From assembly GCA_004557195.1 (NCBI GenBank), contig SFER01000089.1:1-8950 (forward strand): DNA of 8,950 bases, read 5' to 3'. The position numbers and the translations under genes are program-made. Source of the DNA: Bacteroidales bacterium (GTDB lineage: Bacteria > Bacteroidota > Bacteroidia > Bacteroidales > Muribaculaceae). Every line of letters starts with the position of its first letter. Position 1 is the first letter of the stretch. Positions 6,247-8,950 of the stretch are shown here, in pieces. The notes below the pieces were generated by a model. It saw only the letters and a list, made by a program, of their open reading frames with translations, was not told where the DNA came from and searched no databases.

Positions 6247-7479
6247 ATGAAAAAGTTAACTAACTATTTTGCATTGATGCTCATGGTGGCTATATGCTTG
6301 CCCATGATGATTACCGCTTGCAGCGATGACGACCCGTGGACTCCAACCCCGACTCCTGTCCCCACCACCAATTCTGCCGGATGCATCACCGACCAGGCTA
6401 AGCTCGACATGATTTATTCGCTCGTTGACCTTGAAGGAAACAAGGGGCGTCTCTATGAGATGACCTACACTGTCGATTACAAACTCGATGAGGCTCTCGA
6501 TTTCGGCATCGATGGCACCGGAACACTCACCAAGTTTGTGGCATCAAAACTTTTCGACCAATATCCACCTGCCTCCAAGAGCATGAAGCTCTCCTACGAC
6601 GCAGGATGTAGCGCATTTGCCGCTCCCGACTCCAAAACCGGCAACTATTTGATGGGGCGCAACTTCGACTTCAATCACTTCGCTCCCGGCACCAAAGACC
6701 GCGTGATGATTCCGGCGATTGTGGTTCACACCGCTCCCAAAGGCGGCAAAAAATCGGTGTCGCTTGTCGATGGCAAATTCGTTGACTACAACCAAGGTTT
6801 CTACAACGACACCAAGTCCGACCTCTCAATGCTCATGGCTCTTCCTTATCTGTTGCTCGACGGCATCAACGAAGACGGCTTCGCAGTGAGCGTGCTCAAG
6901 CTCGACGGACTCCCCACCAGGCAAGACTCGATAGGCAAAAAGACAATTTTCACCACAGTGGCTATGCGTATGTGCCTCGACCGCGCCTCGACAGTGAAAG
7001 AGGCTGTAGCGATGCTCAATAAATACAACATGCACATGGACAAGGAGAAAGCAAGCTATCACTTCTTCATGGCTGACGCCACCGGCGACTACGCAATCGT
7101 GGAATACACCGATGCCAACACCTCCAACTACCCCACAAATATGGAAGTGCTCACCGGCAACGACACTCTCCGCTGCGTTACCAATTTCTATGTGTCGCCC
7201 ACCATGGCAGGCACCAAGCACGGCATAGTTATCTCGGAGCATGGCAAGAAACGCTATGAAAATTTGCGCGCCGGATTGCTCGGATATAACTACAGGGTAA
7301 CCCCCACACAGGCAAAAGACCTGTTGAAGATTGTGGCACAAGGTCCCAACGACTCCCAAGCTTCCACAGGCTTCACACAGTGGTCGGAGGTGTTCAACCT
7401 TAGCAAAAAAACCTTCTCGGTGTCTATCCTCCGAGAGTGGGACAAGACATTTGAATTTGGCATAGAACAGAAAAAATAA
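6247..7479 (+). CDS. Lipid-anchored Ntn-type linear amide C-N hydrolase (choloylglycine hydrolase/penicillin acylase superfamily)
   Basis: This 410-residue lipoprotein has a lipobox Ile-Thr-Ala-Cys (Cys25) followed by Ser-Asp-Asp-Asp, then a Pro/Thr linker (30-42). An alpha-subunit-like region (45-119) leads to the catalytic start Gly120-Cys121-Ser-Ala-Phe, with Gly-Arg-Asn-Phe-Asp-Phe at 137-142. By comparison with bile salt hydrolases, Cys121 is the nucleophile, Arg138 and Asp141 the pocket residues, Asn313 (Val-Thr-Asn-Phe) the oxyanion Asn, and Arg336 (Lys-Arg-Tyr-Glu-Asn-Leu) the last catalytic arginine. These enzymes cleave amides such as conjugated bile salts, penicillin V, acyl-homoserine lactones or N-acyl-ethanolamines; the substrate cannot be read from the sequence. 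The presence of about 95 residues between lipid anchor and nucleophile is closer to the acid ceramidase/NAAA and IAT-like layout than to cytoplasmic bile salt hydrolases. It is cotranscribed with the lipoprotein gene 31 bases downstream. The family call is firm, the substrate is not. Confidence 0.82.
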   Translation: MKKLTNYFALMLMVAICLPMMITACSDDDPWTPTPTPVPTTNSAGCITDQAKLDMIYSLVDLEGNKGRLYEMTYTVDYKLDEALDFGIDGTGTLTKFVASKLFDQYPPASKSMKLSYDAGCSAFAAPDSKTGNYLMGRNFDFNHFAPGTKDRVMIPAIVVHTAPKGGKKSVSLVDGKFVDYNQGFYNDTKSDLSMLMALPYLLLDGINEDGFAVSVLKLDGLPTRQDSIGKKTIFTTVAMRMCLDRASTVKEAVAMLNKYNMHMDKEKASYHFFMADATGDYAIVEYTDANTSNYPTNMEVLTGNDTLRCVTNFYVSPTMAGTKHGIVISEHGKKRYENLRAGLLGYNYRVTPTQAKDLLKIVAQGPNDSQASTGFTQWSEVFNLSKKTFSVSILREWDKTFEFGIEQKK

Positions 7480-7510
7480 CCTATTAAAAAACATAAAATA
7501 TCTACCAATT

Positions 7511-8950
7511 ATGAAGAAAACATTTTTGAAATGGGCTGTAATGTCGTTTGCTGCCATAGTGGCAGTGTCGTTGGGTTCCTGCTCCGACGACAACGACAAT
7601 GTGCCCGATGATGAAGATGATGAAATCGAAGAAGTAGGATATCAGCAACCCACCGAGGATATTGTCAAAACCCAATACACCGGAAAAGTTGCTGTGGTTC
7701 AACCAATTTCAGATGCGATATTGGATTACTTGAACAAACGCTTCGTAAACACCACCACCGAGCTCACCGAAGATGCCGATGTGGTGGTGATGGACGAATT
7801 GAATGCCGGCAATCTCGCACACGACGAGGAGCAGTATGCATTGCTGCAGAAAATTTGGGATAAGAACAAAGTGTTTGTGTTCATCAATCCCGACGCCAAT
7901 TCCTATTCCCTTGAAGATAAATTGCGCAACAACGGCGTTGAGTTTCCGCCGTCGAACGATGATTTAGCCTCTCTCGAAGGCGTAAGCATCTATATGACAC
8001 GTGCTGATGGCAATTCGTTCTATCACGAAGGCTCAGGTATGAACGGAAAGGGAGAAGAAGACATCTACACAGCCGAAACAGAAGAGGGAGTTACCAATGT
8101 TACTTACCCGCCGAGCAATGATGAGTTCGTCCCAACAGACTATACCAACGGTGTTATTGCCGAAAACGCTGCCGAATGGCTCAACGAGATTTCCACTCCC
8201 GGCGAGCAAAGAAACATCGCTTTCGCCCGCGCTGCCTCCGATGCACACAATGCCATCCCGGTATCCACCACCATCCACCACACAATTAAAACCGACCACA
8301 GTTGGATAAAAAGCGAGCAAAGCAAAGCCAATGTACCCGCTTCGGTAGAAGTTGATGTGAAGACAGTGATTACCGCCTATGGCGCATATTCCCCTGCCGA
8401 AGGTGGCGACATCTATGACATTACCCTCTATCAAGGATTCCCCGCCGACAAAACTTTCGTTAAAAACAAAGTTGTTCTCAAGAAAGCGGCATACAAGTAC
8501 AAATACACAGGCGGTTGCTACTATGGTCCGTATGTCGATTTGTCCCTCGTAGGTTTGCCCTCGGGCTACACTGTAGAACTTGAAGAAGTAGCGCCGTTGC
8601 CACAAGCCGGACAATACAATTTGACCCACTATCCTTTGCAAACAAGCCTTGGAGGCTCGCTTCAAGGAAATATCTCAAAAGATCCCGGCTTGTCGTTAGG
8701 CTTTAGCGGCTCTTGCACTCTCCCTTTCACCACAATTAGTTTCAATCACTCCGAAATGCCGATTAACTTTCAAGAGAAAAACGGTCATGCCCAGTGGATA
8801 TACTCTACCAACTATAAAATATACAAAGGTGCGTGGGGTTTCAATCCCCAAATGAACGATATCCCCGACATTGTGCATCAATACTGCAAGACCGACCAAG
8901 CGGTGTCGTTTGTGGTGAAGAATACCGAGGAAATGGGCGAATGTGATATC
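7511..8950 (+). CDS. Large surface lipoprotein with leukocidin-like pore-former features, 3' truncated by the window
   Basis: The frame from ATG 7511 stays open for 480 codons to the window edge. A type II signal peptide (Lys-Lys; hydrophobic 9-21) ends in the lipobox Leu-Gly-Ser-Cys (Cys24), followed by Ser-Asp-Asp-Asn-Asp-Asn and a very acidic linker (25-41). Residues 58-150 look like an alpha/beta segment (Val-Ala-Val-Val-Gln; Asp-Ala-Asp-Val-Val-Val-Met-Asp at 88-95; Val-Phe-Val-Phe-Ile-Asn-Pro at 121-127) that I cannot assign. Residues 250-365 are beta-rich, with Tyr-Thr-Gly-Gly-Cys-Tyr-Tyr-Gly-Pro at 332-340. Tyr-Pro at 374-375 precedes a strictly alternating amphipathic hairpin (376-404, turn Lys-Asp-Pro-Gly at 390-393), then Trp429, Trp442 and more strands. 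This order resembles the rim-stem-cap arrangement of leukocidin/hemolysin-type toxins, but that is by-eye inference. It follows the hydrolase gene by 31 bases with no promoter or terminator between, so it should share its transcript. Gene reality is near certain; the toxin-like reading is moderate to low. Confidence 0.6.
   Translation, partial: MKKTFLKWAVMSFAAIVAVSLGSCSDDNDNVPDDEDDEIEEVGYQQPTEDIVKTQYTGKVAVVQPISDAILDYLNKRFVNTTTELTEDADVVVMDELNAGNLAHDEEQYALLQKIWDKNKVFVFINPDANSYSLEDKLRNNGVEFPPSNDDLASLEGVSIYMTRADGNSFYHEGSGMNGKGEEDIYTAETEEGVTNVTYPPSNDEFVPTDYTNGVIAENAAEWLNEISTPGEQRNIAFARAASDAHNAIPVSTTIHHTIKTDHSWIKSEQSKANVPASVEVDVKTVITAYGAYSPAEGGDIYDITLYQGFPADKTFVKNKVVLKKAAYKYKYTGGCYYGPYVDLSLVGLPSGYTVELEEVAPLPQAGQYNLTHYPLQTSLGGSLQGNISKDPGLSLGFSGSCTLPFTTISFNHSEMPINFQEKNGHAQWIYSTNYKIYKGAWGFNPQMNDIPDIVHQYCKTDQAVSFVVKNTEEMGECDI

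Noticed and set aside
6826..7599. 257-codon minus-strand frame across the hydrolase/lipoprotein junction
   Set aside because: It overlaps the catalytic region of the hydrolase and the signal peptide of the next gene. The product is low-complexity and His/Val-rich with no domain.
8033..8665. 210-codon minus-strand frame near the right end
   Set aside because: It is antisense to the + frame that is open from 7511 to the edge and starts with a proper lipoprotein signal peptide.
1..8950. CRISPR arrays, tRNA/rRNA genes, insertion sequences, phage or integrase genes
   Set aside because: I saw no regularly spaced repeats, no cloverleaf or rRNA-like sequence, and no transposase or integrase motifs on either strand.

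Overview
The window looks like a chromosomal segment from a member of the Bacteroidales (phylum Bacteroidota). The evidence is TAnnTTTG-type -7 promoter boxes, a lack of Shine-Dalgarno sequences, several lipoproteins, a U32 protein, a CotH-type secreted protein with a short C-terminal beta domain, and roughly balanced GC. A gut family such as Muribaculaceae or Bacteroidaceae would fit, but I cannot place it further from sequence alone.

Layout, left to right. Bases 1-170 hold the tail of an ATPase-like gene (+). Bases 260-1942 (+) encode a secreted CotH-family protein that carries a C-terminal CBM26-like starch-binding module and a short terminal beta domain. Bases 2006-3256 (+) encode a U32 protein of the TrhP/RlhA type, probably an RNA hydroxylation factor. 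Facing it on the minus strand is a two-gene unit: manA (4637 to 3663, mannose-6-phosphate isomerase) followed by a small lipoprotein (3633 to 3253) whose stop codon overlaps that of the U32 gene. A 322-bp divergent intergenic region separates manA from a membrane-bound AraC-family regulator (4960-6057, +). The regulator start should be the ATG at 4960, not the in-frame TTG at 4921.

After two hairpins and a well-formed promoter comes the most interesting part, a two-gene + strand operon that runs off the window. The first gene (6247-7479) encodes a lipid-anchored Ntn-type amide hydrolase of the choloylglycine hydrolase/penicillin acylase/acid-ceramidase superfamily. Thirty-one bases later, an open reading frame (7511 to beyond 8950) encodes a second lipoprotein of at least 480 residues. 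Both have the sequence Cys-Ser-Asp-Asp after lipid attachment, which matches the surface-export signal of Bacteroides lipoproteins. The second protein contains an almost perfectly alternating polar/apolar beta-hairpin with a Lys-Asp-Pro-Gly turn, preceded by Tyr-Pro. This is the pattern of the membrane-inserting stem of leukocidin/hemolysin-type pore-forming toxins. The operon may thus pair a surface amidase with a surface pore-former-like protein, possibly controlled by the adjacent membrane-bound AraC regulator. The family resemblances are read by eye; the pairing and its regulation are inference.

No rRNA, tRNA, CRISPR array, insertion sequence or phage gene was seen.
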